A stretch of DNA of 64,000 nucleotides from Bacillus cereus G9842 (lineage in GTDB: Bacteria; Bacillota; Bacilli; Bacillales; Bacillaceae_G), in the NCBI RefSeq assembly GCF_000021305.1, contig NC_011772.1, forward strand, positions 3,262,001-3,326,000. Direction: 5' to 3'. Below the pieces are notes generated by a model. It searched no databases, was not told the DNA's origin, and saw nothing but the letters and a program-made list of their open reading frames with translations. The translations under genes were made by a program, and so were the position numbers. Shown here one piece after another: positions 30,939 through 39,351 of the stretch; within the stretch, counting starts at the first letter, position 1, and every line of letters begins with the position of its first letter.

Positions 30939-31628
30939 TTATCTTAATTGTAGTTTGTTCGACTCTTCTTCAGGAATATCTCTATGTTTATAATGAATCG
31001 TTTTTAGATCATTTCCTTTTATGCGAAAAGTAATTGTGTCCTCTCCATAAGGCGGGTTGTGTGCACCCTCAAAAGTTTGAATTTGAACAGTTACATAAAA
31101 AGTATAGTTTGTTGTATCTTTTTTTATTTCAAGTATTTTTTCAGAACCTCGATACCAAAGTTTTGGTTCCTTATAATAGTTTTCAACCTCTTTACTTATT
31201 GGCTCCAATAAGAGCTCAATTACTACTTCTTTTAAAAGCTGTTTTGATACAGTTATTCTGCTGATTTTCTTTCTTTTTACATCTATAATTCTCCAAAAAT
31301 CCCCGCTCTTTTCAACGGTATAAAGAACATTCGTACCGTCCGCTTTCAAAAGATGAAAATAACCTTTATTTCCCTTAATATATAATCGTGGTTCATTAAT
31401 CCACTCACCTTCTGTTTGCACTATTCCTAAAAACAACTGAGTAAGTGGTGTTATCTTATAATCTAATTGGTTAAATTCACCAAACGAATAAAGTTTATAA
31501 CCAGTTAAATCTATGCCAAAATTTCTGTTTATATCATTTTCCTTTTTTACAATTGCTTGAGCAGAAATGCAGGGTAATAAAAAAATAAACAGACATATGA
31601 TGCTAACCATTGTTAATCTTATTTTCAT
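30939..31628 (-). CDS. Secreted DUF3888 protein
   Basis: 229 residues from ATG 31628, chosen because GAGGGG lies before it. The signal peptide is MKIRLTMVSIICLFIFLLPC with a probable cut after AQA. The C-terminal half matches DUF3888: KEVENYYKEPKLWYRGSEKI and TVQIQTFEGAHNPPYGEDTI. Secreted or wall-associated in Bacillus; role unknown. Confidence 0.75.
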   Translation of the reverse strand: MKIRLTMVSIICLFIFLLPCISAQAIVKKENDINRNFGIDLTGYKLYSFGEFNQLDYKITPLTQLFLGIVQTEGEWINEPRLYIKGNKGYFHLLKADGTNVLYTVEKSGDFWRIIDVKRKKISRITVSKQLLKEVVIELLLEPISKEVENYYKEPKLWYRGSEKILEIKKDTTNYTFYVTVQIQTFEGAHNPPYGEDTITFRIKGNDLKTIHYKHRDIPEEESNKLQLR

Positions 31629-31700
31629 AACATCCATCCCCTCTTTTATTAAGATGCAACAAAAGAAAGGATATTATTGATTAGGGTATAAGCTAAAAAA

Positions 31701-32036
31701 TTAAACTCCCCCATTAACTAGCTCGTTTATCGAGTTTAATTTTGAAGAAAGTCCGATAAACCATTCTTCGTCTCCTGTTAATAATGCAAGGTCTATAAGG
31801 TAAAGAATTTGTTCCTTATTTATTGCCTTTGATTCAGGGAGTTTTTTTACATGTTTACTTAAAAAGGACATTGTTTTATTTATTGTATCTCTGTTGTCAC
31901 ATTTCACAACATTAACCTTAACTACTTCCCCTACATTATCAAATGATTCAATATAACCAAGTATTAATTCACCCTCTACTGATATTCCTCGAACCCAATC
32001 GCCTACTTTTAAAACAGGATTATGCTTTGACATCAT
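31701..32036 (-). CDS. IDEAL domain protein
   Basis: 111 residues. The C-terminal segment KEQILYLIDLALLTGDEEWF followed by IGLSSKLN is the IDEAL domain (named for its conserved residues) found in ComK-related and other small Bacillus proteins. The N-terminal half (VGDWVRGISVEGELILGYIE) looks like a small SH3-like barrel. Probably a protein-interaction adaptor. Start ATG ATG behind AGGTG. Confidence 0.75.
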   Translation of the reverse strand: MMSKHNPVLKVGDWVRGISVEGELILGYIESFDNVGEVVKVNVVKCDNRDTINKTMSFLSKHVKKLPESKAINKEQILYLIDLALLTGDEEWFIGLSSKLNSINELVNGGV

Positions 32037-32161
32037 ACTCTTTCACCTTCCTACAAATTATTTTTAGTGACGATAAACAACATAAAAAAATAAATTTAAC
32101 TGTAATATTTTTCATTACATTTATGTGTTAAGAACTCACGGCTATATAATAATTAAGCCGC

Positions 32162-32575
32162 TTAACGCTCTTGATTAATAAGGTCAACAACTTCTTTCAT
32201 TGTATAATTCTTTAAGTATTCACCTAGATGTTCTTCAGCACCTAAGAAAATAGCAAAAAGAACTTTTCGCATGTTCGAACCTACAACACACTGATCGTTT
32301 GATTCCGGACACTTCGGCTGCAAAGCACCTTCAGAGGTTATCTGATAAATATGCCAAAGATTAACTTCACCTAAATCGCGAGCGAAAATAAAGCCTCCAC
32401 CAGTTCCCTCTTTTGATTGTATAAACTTATGTTTTTTTAACAAACTTAGTACTTTACGAATACGTACTGGATGTACACCTGCACTTTCTGAAATAGCATT
32501 ACTTGTTGACATCCGGTCTGGCTGTAAAGCTAAATAAGTTAAACTGTGAATGGCCAAGGTAAAGTCGCTGTTCAT
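32162..32575 (-). CDS. saiR: Rrf2-family repressor SaiR
   Basis: 137 residues from ATG 32575, set by AGGAGG. Winged helix of Rrf2 type (FTLAIHSLTYLALQPDRMST, AGVHPVRIRKVLSLLKKHKF, EGTGGGFIFARD). Two Cys, C89 and C96, lie in PKCPESNDQC; Cys-96 is the position I recall as redox-active in B. anthracis SaiR. In that species SaiR represses spxA2, and the same order (spxA2, small ORF, saiR) is seen here. A 7-9-7 inverted repeat upstream matches one upstream of spxA2. Confidence 0.85.
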   Translation of the reverse strand: MNSDFTLAIHSLTYLALQPDRMSTSNAISESAGVHPVRIRKVLSLLKKHKFIQSKEGTGGGFIFARDLGEVNLWHIYQITSEGALQPKCPESNDQCVVGSNMRKVLFAIFLGAEEHLGEYLKNYTMKEVVDLINQER

Positions 32576-32621
32576 TGTTTTCCTCCTACGATTAAAAATA
32601 TTGTTTCTCATATATTAACAT

Positions 32622-32644
32622 ACTGTAGCCATAAATATTACAGA
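32622..32644. promoter_or_regulatory. Candidate SaiR operator upstream of saiR
   Basis: ACTGTAG, 9 bases, TTACAGA: inverted repeat with the same spacing and arm sequence as the site at 33548-33570. Lies 47 bases upstream of the saiR start. Confidence 0.55.
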
Positions 32645-32764
32645 TAGGTTAGAACGTTAAAACATATAGAATACTTCTTACCATAAAAAATTAATTCCTT
32701 TATATTCTATCCGGTCTGGCCTATATCCGATAACTTCATTTAGCTTTTTAAGTTGAAAATAAAA

Positions 32765-32899
32765 TTAAACACTCCACTGTTTCTTCACTTGTTCTTCTGC
32801 CAGTTGTTTAATTTTTGTCCAAATCGTATCTTTACTCACAATAACATTTGTTTGATAATTTCTATCATTATAATTAACTGTAACACATACTTCAATCAT
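32765..32899 (-). CDS. 44-residue protein in the spxA2-saiR operon
   Basis: ATG preceded by AAAGGAGGAAGCAGAAG. It reads MIEVCVTVNYNDRNYQTNVI, then a helical C-terminal part (SKDTIWTKIKQLAEEQVKKQ) ending WSV. A beta-beta-beta-alpha shape is likely. It sits between spxA2 and saiR on the same strand, 47 bases after spxA2. I do not recognise a family; an adaptor or regulator acting with Spx is possible but is inference from position only. Confidence 0.7.
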   Translation of the reverse strand: MIEVCVTVNYNDRNYQTNVIVSKDTIWTKIKQLAEEQVKKQWSV

Positions 32900-32946
32900 C
32901 TTCTGCTTCCTCCTTTCAAAAAACTTTTTCTAAAAAATATTACTTA

Positions 32947-33342
32947 TTAATTGGCCAATTTTTGCAGTTCAATGTTTAAAAATGTTCGAACGCTACGTGG
33001 TAAAAACTTGCGAATTTCTTCATCATTAAAACCAATCTGTAATCTTTTCTCATCCAGCATAATTGGGCGACGCAACATTAGTGGATACTCGATTATTAAT
33101 TTATAAAATTCATTAAGCGAAAGCTCCTCAATATTTATATTTAAGTCCTGAAAAGTTTTGGATCTAGTTGAAATAATTTCATTAGCCCCCTCTTCAGTTA
33201 AACGAAGAATTGCTTTAAGCTCATCAACTGTCATAGAATTTGATACGATGTTTTTTTCAATATAATCAATTTGATGCTCTTCAAGCCATGCTTTCGCTTT
33301 TCGGCATGAAGCACAGCTTGCTGTTGTATATAGAATTACCAT
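32947..33342 (-). CDS. spxA2: Spx-family transcription regulator SpxA2
   Basis: 131 residues, full Spx length. The N-terminal redox motif CASC (residues 10-13) follows MVILYTTAS. EEHQIDYIEKNIVSNSMTVD and PLMLRRPIMLDEKRLQIGFN are conserved, and it ends FLPRSVRTFLNIELQKLAN. Spx proteins bind the alpha C-terminal domain of RNA polymerase and control thiol-stress genes. It is assigned as SpxA2 because saiR follows in the same operon. Start behind AAGGAGTG. The 620-bp upstream region has candidate SaiR and HxlR sites. Confidence 0.88.
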   Translation of the reverse strand: MVILYTTASCASCRKAKAWLEEHQIDYIEKNIVSNSMTVDELKAILRLTEEGANEIISTRSKTFQDLNINIEELSLNEFYKLIIEYPLMLRRPIMLDEKRLQIGFNDEEIRKFLPRSVRTFLNIELQKLAN

Positions 33343-33547
33343 ATTTAACTCACTCCTTTAATGTTTTTTATCAAACGTACATTTTACATATCGGTTATTG
33401 AAATGTATTAAAAAAAATTACAGTTTAGAATCAAATTCACGTAATGTTTCGTTTATCTCTACTATTCATTTCTTTTCAAAATGCTTCTTCTATAACATTG
33501 TTGAAACTACATTTTACAGACGATGACAACTCACTTCTAAAAATCTT

Positions 33548-33570
33548 ACTGTAATTTTAAACTTTACAGT
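33548..33570. promoter_or_regulatory. Candidate SaiR operator upstream of spxA2
   Basis: ACTGTAA, 9 bases, TTACAGT: perfect 7-bp inverted repeat. A further half site TTACAGT is at 33419-33425. Same geometry as the site upstream of saiR. Confidence 0.6.
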
Positions 33571-33744
33571 TCGATTAATCAACTGTTAAGTCTTGGATTA
33601 ATTATTGTAACGCAACAAATCGTTTTCTTTTGTATGAATGTCCTCATAGTATTACAGCTAACCAATCTCAAATGCACTTCAAAGCACATTTTATTCATTT
33701 CTTGCTTACAAGTGCTATTATGGAATATATTTAACATAATAAAA

Positions 33745-33894
33745 AGTACGTACTTTAAAGTGTTATAGGTACTAAAAAGTAATATATACACTTTAAAGTG
33801 CAGTTCTGCTTACTTCTCTCTTACATCAGTTATTATGAACGACATTTCGCACAATAAATAGTACGTACTTTAAAGTGTTATCGGCACTAAAAAG
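33745..33894 (+). promoter_or_regulatory. Tandem HxlR operator-promoter blocks
   Basis: Two copies of AGTACGTACTTTAAAGTGTT, then ATAGG/ATCGG and TACTAAAAAG-like sequence, at 33745-33779 and 33860-33894, 115 bases apart. A CACTTTAAAGTG palindrome lies between them at 33789-33800. The same 20-mer, with one change, precedes the other HxlR gene at 46859. Confidence 0.65.
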
Positions 33895-33963
33895 AAATAA
33901 TTTTAGTATTACAACGTATTTAGGCTCAAAACTATAATCTAAATTCATCAAAGGAGTTTTTTT

Positions 33964-34308
33964 ATGAAAACATACAATATTCCTGTAGAGGCGACTTTAG
34001 AAGTTATTGGCGGAAAGTGGAAAGTTGTTATCCTTTGTCATTTAAAAAAAGGGACAAAAAGAACGAGTGAATTAAAACGATTAATGCCTGGTATTACGCA
34101 AAAAATGTTAACGCAACAATTACGGGAACTAGAAGAAGATGGTGTAATCCAAAGGAAAATATATGACCAAGTACCACCGAAAGTAGAGTACTCTTTAACC
34201 GATTACGGTTCGTCTTTAGGAGCTATACTCGATTCCCTCTGTTCCTGGGGAGAAGTTCATCTTGAAAAAACCGGGAACACATCCATGCTGATTACAGCCG
34301 ATGAATAA
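33964..34308 (+). CDS. HxlR (DUF24) family regulator
   Basis: 114 residues with the family winged helix: EATLEVIGGKWKVVILCHLK, RTSELKRLMPGITQKMLTQQ, LRELEEDGVIQRKIYDQVPP and KVEYSLTDYGSSLGAIL. Cysteines are at C29 and C96, whereas the YodB/CatR type uses an N-terminal Cys near residue 6, which is absent here. It is divergent from spxA2, so it may regulate it, as YodB does with spx in B. subtilis. ATG behind AAAGGAG. Confidence 0.85.
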   Translation: MKTYNIPVEATLEVIGGKWKVVILCHLKKGTKRTSELKRLMPGITQKMLTQQLRELEEDGVIQRKIYDQVPPKVEYSLTDYGSSLGAILDSLCSWGEVHLEKTGNTSMLITADE

Positions 34309-34346
34309 TAACTGCTCCTACTATATGTGTAAATTCTATCCAAGAT

Positions 34347-34386
34347 AAAAAAACGGTTGAGACAATACTTGCCTCAACCGTTTTTT
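34347..34386. terminator. Bidirectional terminator between HxlR and GntR genes
   Basis: AAAAAAACGGTTGAG / CTCAACCGTTTTTT, between convergent genes and overlapping the GntR stop. Confidence 0.9.
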
Positions 34387-35122
34387 ATGTCTCTTTATAA
34401 TTTTTTGCCGTAATGACTGTTTCAAACTCAAAGGTTTCTGGTAGATGATCTGCATAAGAATATTCAAAAGTTCGTCCATCCGTTAAGTAAGCTACTTGTT
34501 CAACTCGCATTAGGAAATCCTGATTTGTTAAGTTCATAAACTGCTTTTCCCTATCATCTGGGCGAATTCCTTTAACCCTGACAACAGATGTCCCTACTTC
34601 AAGGCCAAGTTTATTTTGAATATGTGAGTATATCGACTCCTCTAAAACAGAAGCCTCAACACCTGGGATAACCGAAATTGGCATCCATGTATGCTCCATA
34701 ATCGTCGGAATGCTGTGAATGATGCGGAGGCGAATGATTTTATAGACGAAATCACCGATTGAAACTCCCAATTTCTCAGCAACTACTTCATCAGCCCCAA
34801 CAATCGCAAACTCGATAATTTTACTTTCTACCTCACTGCCGTATACAGCTTTCGTACCCGTTAAAGTTTGAATCATTCGTGCCTTTTCCTGTTGACGCCA
34901 ATCTTGCACCACTGTTCCGCTTCCGCGCCGGCGGATGATGTAGCCATCTCTAACTAATAGATCCAGCGCTTTCTTAATAGTAAGGGCTGAAACACCAAAT
35001 TCTTCAGCAAGGACGGGGCTACTCGGAATTTTTTCGTTGATTTTATATTCACCGTCTAAAATTTGCTGTTTAATCTTTTGATAAATGCCGAGGTATTTTA
35101 CTTGTGTTGATCCGCTTGCCAT
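34385..35122 (-). CDS. GntR/HutC-family regulator
   Basis: 245 residues from ATG 35122, set by AAAGGAGG seven bases upstream. The N-terminal wHTH (YLGIYQKIKQQILDGEYKIN, EFGVSALTIKKALDLLVRDG, YIIRRRGSGTVV) is followed by a UTRA effector-binding domain (from about residue 90). HutC-type regulators sense sugar phosphates or amino sugars. It is 32 bases downstream of the oxidoreductase gene, in one operon, and probably controls it. Confidence 0.88.
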   Translation of the reverse strand: MASGSTQVKYLGIYQKIKQQILDGEYKINEKIPSSPVLAEEFGVSALTIKKALDLLVRDGYIIRRRGSGTVVQDWRQQEKARMIQTLTGTKAVYGSEVESKIIEFAIVGADEVVAEKLGVSIGDFVYKIIRLRIIHSIPTIMEHTWMPISVIPGVEASVLEESIYSHIQNKLGLEVGTSVVRVKGIRPDDREKQFMNLTNQDFLMRVEQVAYLTDGRTFEYSYADHLPETFEFETVITAKNYKET

Positions 35123-35154
35123 TTTCATACCTCCTTTATACTGCAAACTCTCTT

Positions 35155-36216
35155 CTATTCATTCAAATGTAAAGCCTCAAGTTTGTAAACTGAAGGTGAT
35201 GGGGCAGCAAATCCATTTTCTAAGATTTCAATATTCGTTACCGCTTCTTCGTCTTTCACAAGTTTTGGTGCACCATTTATAATTGTTTCATACGCGGAAT
35301 CATAGAAACGACCGTAATCACCAAGCGGCGTTTTAATTTGTTTTTCAATCCAGTCACCATTTGCATTACGATATTTAGCAACTCCATAGTACATCGGTGA
35401 ATCTTCACCAAACCCTGCACTCTCAGGCATAATCCCCGCTTTCAAATCATTTTCCTGCTGATCTTCACCATATTTAATAAATGATCCATTTGTTCCATGG
35501 ACGATAAAGCGTGGATAATCTTTTGCTACGACATGGTTCGTTTTCAGCTTAATCTTCAACTGATTTCCGTAATGTAAACCAACATCGAAATAATTATCAA
35601 CCGCACCTTCCATTTCATTATTACGAATATCGTATGTCACCGTATCTGGACGGCCGAATAGTGAAATCATGCGGTCCATCGTATGAATACCTAAACTATA
35701 AAATGAACCTTCTTCTTTTGGAGCTTCATGAGTGATTGAACCAGGACGGAAATAATCAATATGTGATTCAATCTCAATAATATCACCAAGGAATCCTTGT
35801 TCAACTACTTGCTTCACAGCTAAAAAATCACCATCAAAACGGCGGTTTTGATAAGGCATAACTACTACACCTTTTTCTCGTCCTAAAGCTAATAATTCTT
35901 TCGCATGTTCCACTGTATCGCAAAATGGTTTTTCAACGATAACTGACTTTCCAGCAAGTATAACTTTTTTCGCTAATTCGTAATGCGTATGTGCTGGCGT
36001 ACAGACCGTCACCACTTGAATTTCTTTGTCATTCAACAATTCATCCAAATCAGTAGTGAAGTAAACATCTTTTTCCTTATATGGAGCCGCTAATTTTTCA
36101 TTTATTTGACGTACAAAAATCGTTTTTATTTTTATATTATTACGTGTGTTTACATAAGGTAAGTGATAGCGGTTAGCTGACTTTCCAAATCCAATAAAGC
36201 CCATTGTTAATGTCAT
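35155..36216 (-). CDS. Gfo/Idh/MocA family NAD(P) oxidoreductase
   Basis: 353 residues from ATG 36216, nine bases after GGAAG. The N-terminal Rossmann domain starts MTLTMGFIGFGKSANRYHLP; the EKP motif is in GKSVIVEKPFCDTVEHAKEL. The C-terminal domain has the catalytic SLGIHTMDRM (Asp/His pair). Members oxidise sugars, inositols or reduce sugar ketones; the substrate is not clear. Co-transcribed with the GntR regulator. The upstream region carries the ATTTAATCATTAAAA near-palindrome also present before zwf. Confidence 0.85.
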   Translation of the reverse strand: MTLTMGFIGFGKSANRYHLPYVNTRNNIKIKTIFVRQINEKLAAPYKEKDVYFTTDLDELLNDKEIQVVTVCTPAHTHYELAKKVILAGKSVIVEKPFCDTVEHAKELLALGREKGVVVMPYQNRRFDGDFLAVKQVVEQGFLGDIIEIESHIDYFRPGSITHEAPKEEGSFYSLGIHTMDRMISLFGRPDTVTYDIRNNEMEGAVDNYFDVGLHYGNQLKIKLKTNHVVAKDYPRFIVHGTNGSFIKYGEDQQENDLKAGIMPESAGFGEDSPMYYGVAKYRNANGDWIEKQIKTPLGDYGRFYDSAYETIINGAPKLVKDEEAVTNIEILENGFAAPSPSVYKLEALHLNE

Positions 36217-36366
36217 ATTTTTCAACTTCCTTGCTCATAAATTTTCGTTTCTATATTTATTATATAATTTAATCATTAAAAGTATATAGTTTTAACTTTA
36301 TAATTATATATCAAATAAAAAATCCACGATAAAATTCATTCTCACTATAAGTTATGGACCTATAAA

Positions 36367-36427
36367 GTGAAACTTTAATCAGTGGGGCGGTTTATCCCCT
36401 ACTGATTATTTACCCGTAAATACCGGG
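36367..36427. repeat. Shortened bcr1-type element, 61 bp
   Basis: Starts GTGAAACTTTAATCAGTGGG after ATAAA (36362-36366) and ends TACCGGG before ATGAA (36428-36432, one change from ATAAA). The central part is missing. It lies directly upstream of the ribosome binding site of the SRPBCC gene. Confidence 0.75.
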
Positions 36428-36448
36428 ATGAAAAGGAGCGTAATGAAC

Positions 36449-36865
36449 ATGGCATATACTACTATATCTATGGAAATTTTCGGATCACCTGAACAAGTAT
36501 GGCAATTAATCGGAGGTTTCAACTCCCTTCCAGACTGGTTACCTTATATACCTAGTAGTAAATTAACTGAAGGCGGTCGTGTACGTCATCTAGCTAATCC
36601 AGATGGTGATACAATTATAGAACGCTTAGAAGTATTCAATGATAAGGAACGCTACTACACGTATTCAATCATGAATGCACCGTTCCCGGTCACTAATTAT
36701 TTATCTACAATCCGGGTGAAAAAAGGTGCTGAAAGTAACACATCATTAGTAGAGTGGTCTGGTACGTTCACTCCTGTTGAAGTTAGTGATGAAGAGGCAA
36801 TTAATCTGTTCCATGGTATATACAGCGATGGGCTCAAAGCATTGCAGCAAGCATTTCTAGATTAA
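36449..36865 (+). CDS. SRPBCC family protein
   Basis: 138 residues. Three in-frame ATGs exist (36428, 36443, 36449). The site AAAAGGAGCG best serves 36449; 36428 lies upstream of the site, at the bcr1 border. START/SRPBCC fold features: ISMEIFGSPEQVWQLIGGFN, LPDWLPYIPSSKLTEGGRVR, and the C-terminal helix EEAINLFHGIYSDGLKALQQ. It binds a hydrophobic ligand in a helix-grip pocket; the ligand is unknown. Confidence 0.85.
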   Translation: MAYTTISMEIFGSPEQVWQLIGGFNSLPDWLPYIPSSKLTEGGRVRHLANPDGDTIIERLEVFNDKERYYTYSIMNAPFPVTNYLSTIRVKKGAESNTSLVEWSGTFTPVEVSDEEAINLFHGIYSDGLKALQQAFLD

Positions 36866-36986
36866 TTAATATAATTGATTGAGAAGAAAAAGTTAATTAA
36901 CAGTCAAATATTCGACTTTGTGGTTAAATTCATTATGAAAGATAAACAAATACAACTTTCATGCCTGCTTGTTAATGACAAGAAAT

Positions 36987-37025
36987 AAAAAATACTACCT
37001 CCAAATGGAAGGTAGTATTTTTTTA
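36987..37025. terminator. Bidirectional terminator
   Basis: AAAAAATACTACCT / AGGTAGTATTTTTTT between the SRPBCC gene and the convergent protease gene. Confidence 0.85.
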
Positions 37026-38402
37026 TTAATCAGGAAAAACAATTAATCCCTCTTCTTTTTCCTCTTGTTTTAAATCTTCTTCTGGGAAGGTTACAGTTGA
37101 ATTTTTATCACCTGTTCTTTTTGTTTCTTCACCTGGAAATACGAAAGTTGAATTTTCTTTTCCTTCATTTTTTTCTATGTTATCTGGAAATACCATAGGA
37201 TCATTGGTAGTCAAATCACTATTATATCCAAGGTTAGACAAAATCGCCCTTAAATCTGGTAAAACCCCTATTTTATCAGATGATGGGTTATTAGACTTTG
37301 TGCCTGTATTTGGATTACTTAAAATTGCTCTCAATTCTTTTGGTGAATATGCCTTACCTAAATGTTCTTTAGCAATCCCTTGAATCGATACAGCAGCCCC
37401 AGCAATTATAGGCGAAGCGCTAGAAGTACCACGGAAATTAGGAGTATAACGATTAATTATGTTCTGATCTGTAATTTTTTGTCCTTTACTATTTTGATTT
37501 TGATATGTATCTAATGTATCAACATATTCTCCCCAACCATATACATCAATTCTACTACCATAGTTAGAGAAAGCTAAACGTTTATGAGGAACTCTTGCAG
37601 TAGATGCTCCAACTATAATAGATCCTGAATCTTTAAAGTCTGGACTATTTCGATTTAAAATCTGTTTACCATTACGGTCTTTAAATTCATCTAAATCAAT
37701 CCCACCATTACCAGCTGCTTCTACAATAATAATGCCTTTATCTGTCCCTTTGCGAATTGCGTTAAATATACTAGGATACACTTCGACTGGTAAAGGGTCA
37801 TCTCCATATCCATCATATTTAAAGGATTCTTCAATTAATAAAACATCTCCAGCCTGTAAAGAATCTACGGCACTTAAAATAGCATCTCTTACATCGATTC
37901 TCCCATTATCTCGGATCACTGAAATTACTTTTGCCTTTGCTTTTGGTGCAATCCCAATGTTCCCAATTCCATTGTCAGCTGCAGAAACAACACCTAGAAC
38001 TGAAGTACCGTGAGAAAGATCATTACTCATTTTTCCAGACATAAATTCAATATTTTGACCGACTAAATCTTCATGATTTAATAACCAGCCTTCTTCCAAA
38101 TCTACAAAAGTTGCTCCCTGACCATTTCCTCCTTTAATTCCCCAAGCATAAGGAGCATTAATTCCTAAAGGTGCCTCTTCAAGATATCCCTGTCTCGAAA
38201 ATCTAGGTTCATCATAAGGATTGACTGATAATACAGGCCCTCTCGAGCCAGTTGTTGTGTTTATACTCTTATTAGAACGAACTTGTATTTTACTAGAATC
38301 GTTATTAGCAGCATGTACTGTATTTGTTACAAATGTCGTACCTACCCCAGCAAAAGTTGTAATTGCAAGTGATGATATCAACATACCCTTAAAATTTTTC
38401 AT
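37026..38402 (-). CDS. Secreted S8 (subtilisin-like) serine peptidase
   Basis: 458 residues. Signal peptide of about 32 residues ending TVHAAN. Catalytic residues: Asp-101 (ATFVDLEEGW), His-131 (DLSHGTSVLG), Ser-327 (FRGTSSASPI); the oxyanion Asn is in EAAGNGG (about 232). No pro-domain is obvious. The last 65 residues are acidic, with four spaced motifs (MVFPD, FVFPGEE, VTFPEED, IVFPD), an unusual tail that may bind something at the cell surface. Role probably extracellular proteolysis. GTG or ATG ambiguity is not an issue here. Confidence 0.88.
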   Translation of the reverse strand: MKNFKGMLISSLAITTFAGVGTTFVTNTVHAANNDSSKIQVRSNKSINTTTGSRGPVLSVNPYDEPRFSRQGYLEEAPLGINAPYAWGIKGGNGQGATFVDLEEGWLLNHEDLVGQNIEFMSGKMSNDLSHGTSVLGVVSAADNGIGNIGIAPKAKAKVISVIRDNGRIDVRDAILSAVDSLQAGDVLLIEESFKYDGYGDDPLPVEVYPSIFNAIRKGTDKGIIIVEAAGNGGIDLDEFKDRNGKQILNRNSPDFKDSGSIIVGASTARVPHKRLAFSNYGSRIDVYGWGEYVDTLDTYQNQNSKGQKITDQNIINRYTPNFRGTSSASPIIAGAAVSIQGIAKEHLGKAYSPKELRAILSNPNTGTKSNNPSSDKIGVLPDLRAILSNLGYNSDLTTNDPMVFPDNIEKNEGKENSTFVFPGEETKRTGDKNSTVTFPEEDLKQEEKEEGLIVFPD

Positions 38403-38740
38403 TTTTCCACCTCTAGTTTTCTATTAGAAATAACATATTTAATAATTTGTACGAACAAAAAATATTTTATCTCATTATAAAAATTAATAGATTTTTATAA
38501 CTTTTTGATTTACATAAAAACTCCCTTCATTCTTGTAATTCAATGTGTACATTTCAAAACAACGAACTTACTGTAACTATTATAGTTACACCTTTATTGA
38601 TTTTCAACTACGAAATATAAATTTTAAAAAATAAATTTATATTACTTTAAAACAGTACTAGCCTTTTACGCACATACAAATGCAAAACGTTTGTCCAAAT
38701 TACAGCAATCAATAAGTTTATGGACTGCGAAAGAAATAAG

Positions 38741-38767
38741 AAAAAGCAAAACACTAAGTGCTTTGCT
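38741..38767 (-). terminator. Terminator of the SGNH hydrolase gene
   Basis: AGCAAAgCAC TTA GTGtTTTGCT hairpin followed by TTTTTCTT on the minus strand. Confidence 0.75.
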
Positions 38768-38769
38768 CC

Positions 38770-39336
38770 TTATAAAATCCCTTTTAACTTTTCACCAATT
38801 AACTTCGCTACATACTCATAACCTTCTGGTCCAAAGTGTAATCCATCTTTTTCATCATTTTCTACAAATCTTTTATAATCCCGTTCTTGAATCATTTCAG
38901 CGAATACGTTTAGAAAATAACTTCCTGTTTCCCTCGCCACTTCCTCCACCACGTCTGCATACTGACCAAGTACTCTATTTGTTCTGTTATGCTGTCTTTC
39001 TTCATCAACTGGTGCAGGACTAATCAGTAGTACTTTATTTGATGAAATTTGGTTCACAATCTTCTCTAAGTTTTCTTTATATGCTTGTAATGACACTTGA
39101 GAAAAAGGGACTGCATCATTCGTACCAAGAAAAACTGTTACGAAATCTGGTTTATATGATATTACATCTTCTTCAATTCTATTTAACGCATCAAATGTAT
39201 TATCACCTGGAATACCTGCATTCACTATTTTCCAGTTCGGAAACACCTCTTGCAAACGTGGTGTTAATCTCGGCATTCCATTAAAAAATGTTTCATCAGC
39301 TGTAATACTATCTCCAAAGCATACTAACGTTTTCAT
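38770..39336 (-). CDS. SGNH/GDSL hydrolase
   Basis: 188 residues with all four blocks of the family: block I VCFGDSITADE (Ser-9 region), block II Gly in NAGIPGDNT, block III GTNDAV, and block V DGLHFGPEGYEYVA (Asp/His). It is a cytosolic esterase or acyl hydrolase with no signal peptide. It heads no operon but lies 15 bases after the metallo-hydrolase gene upstream, so the genes from 41630 down to here could form one transcript. Confidence 0.88.
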   Translation of the reverse strand: MKTLVCFGDSITADETFFNGMPRLTPRLQEVFPNWKIVNAGIPGDNTFDALNRIEEDVISYKPDFVTVFLGTNDAVPFSQVSLQAYKENLEKIVNQISSNKVLLISPAPVDEERQHNRTNRVLGQYADVVEEVARETGSYFLNVFAEMIQERDYKRFVENDEKDGLHFGPEGYEYVAKLIGEKLKGIL

Positions 39337-39351
39337 TAAGCTATTCTCCTT

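Noticed and set aside
32753..32950. 65-residue plus-strand ORF
   Set aside because: Antisense to the 44-residue gene of the spxA2 operon, which has a strong ribosome binding site.
36428..36448. Upstream ATG of the SRPBCC gene as start
   Set aside because: It lies at the bcr1 border, before the AAAAGGAGCG site, which serves 36449.
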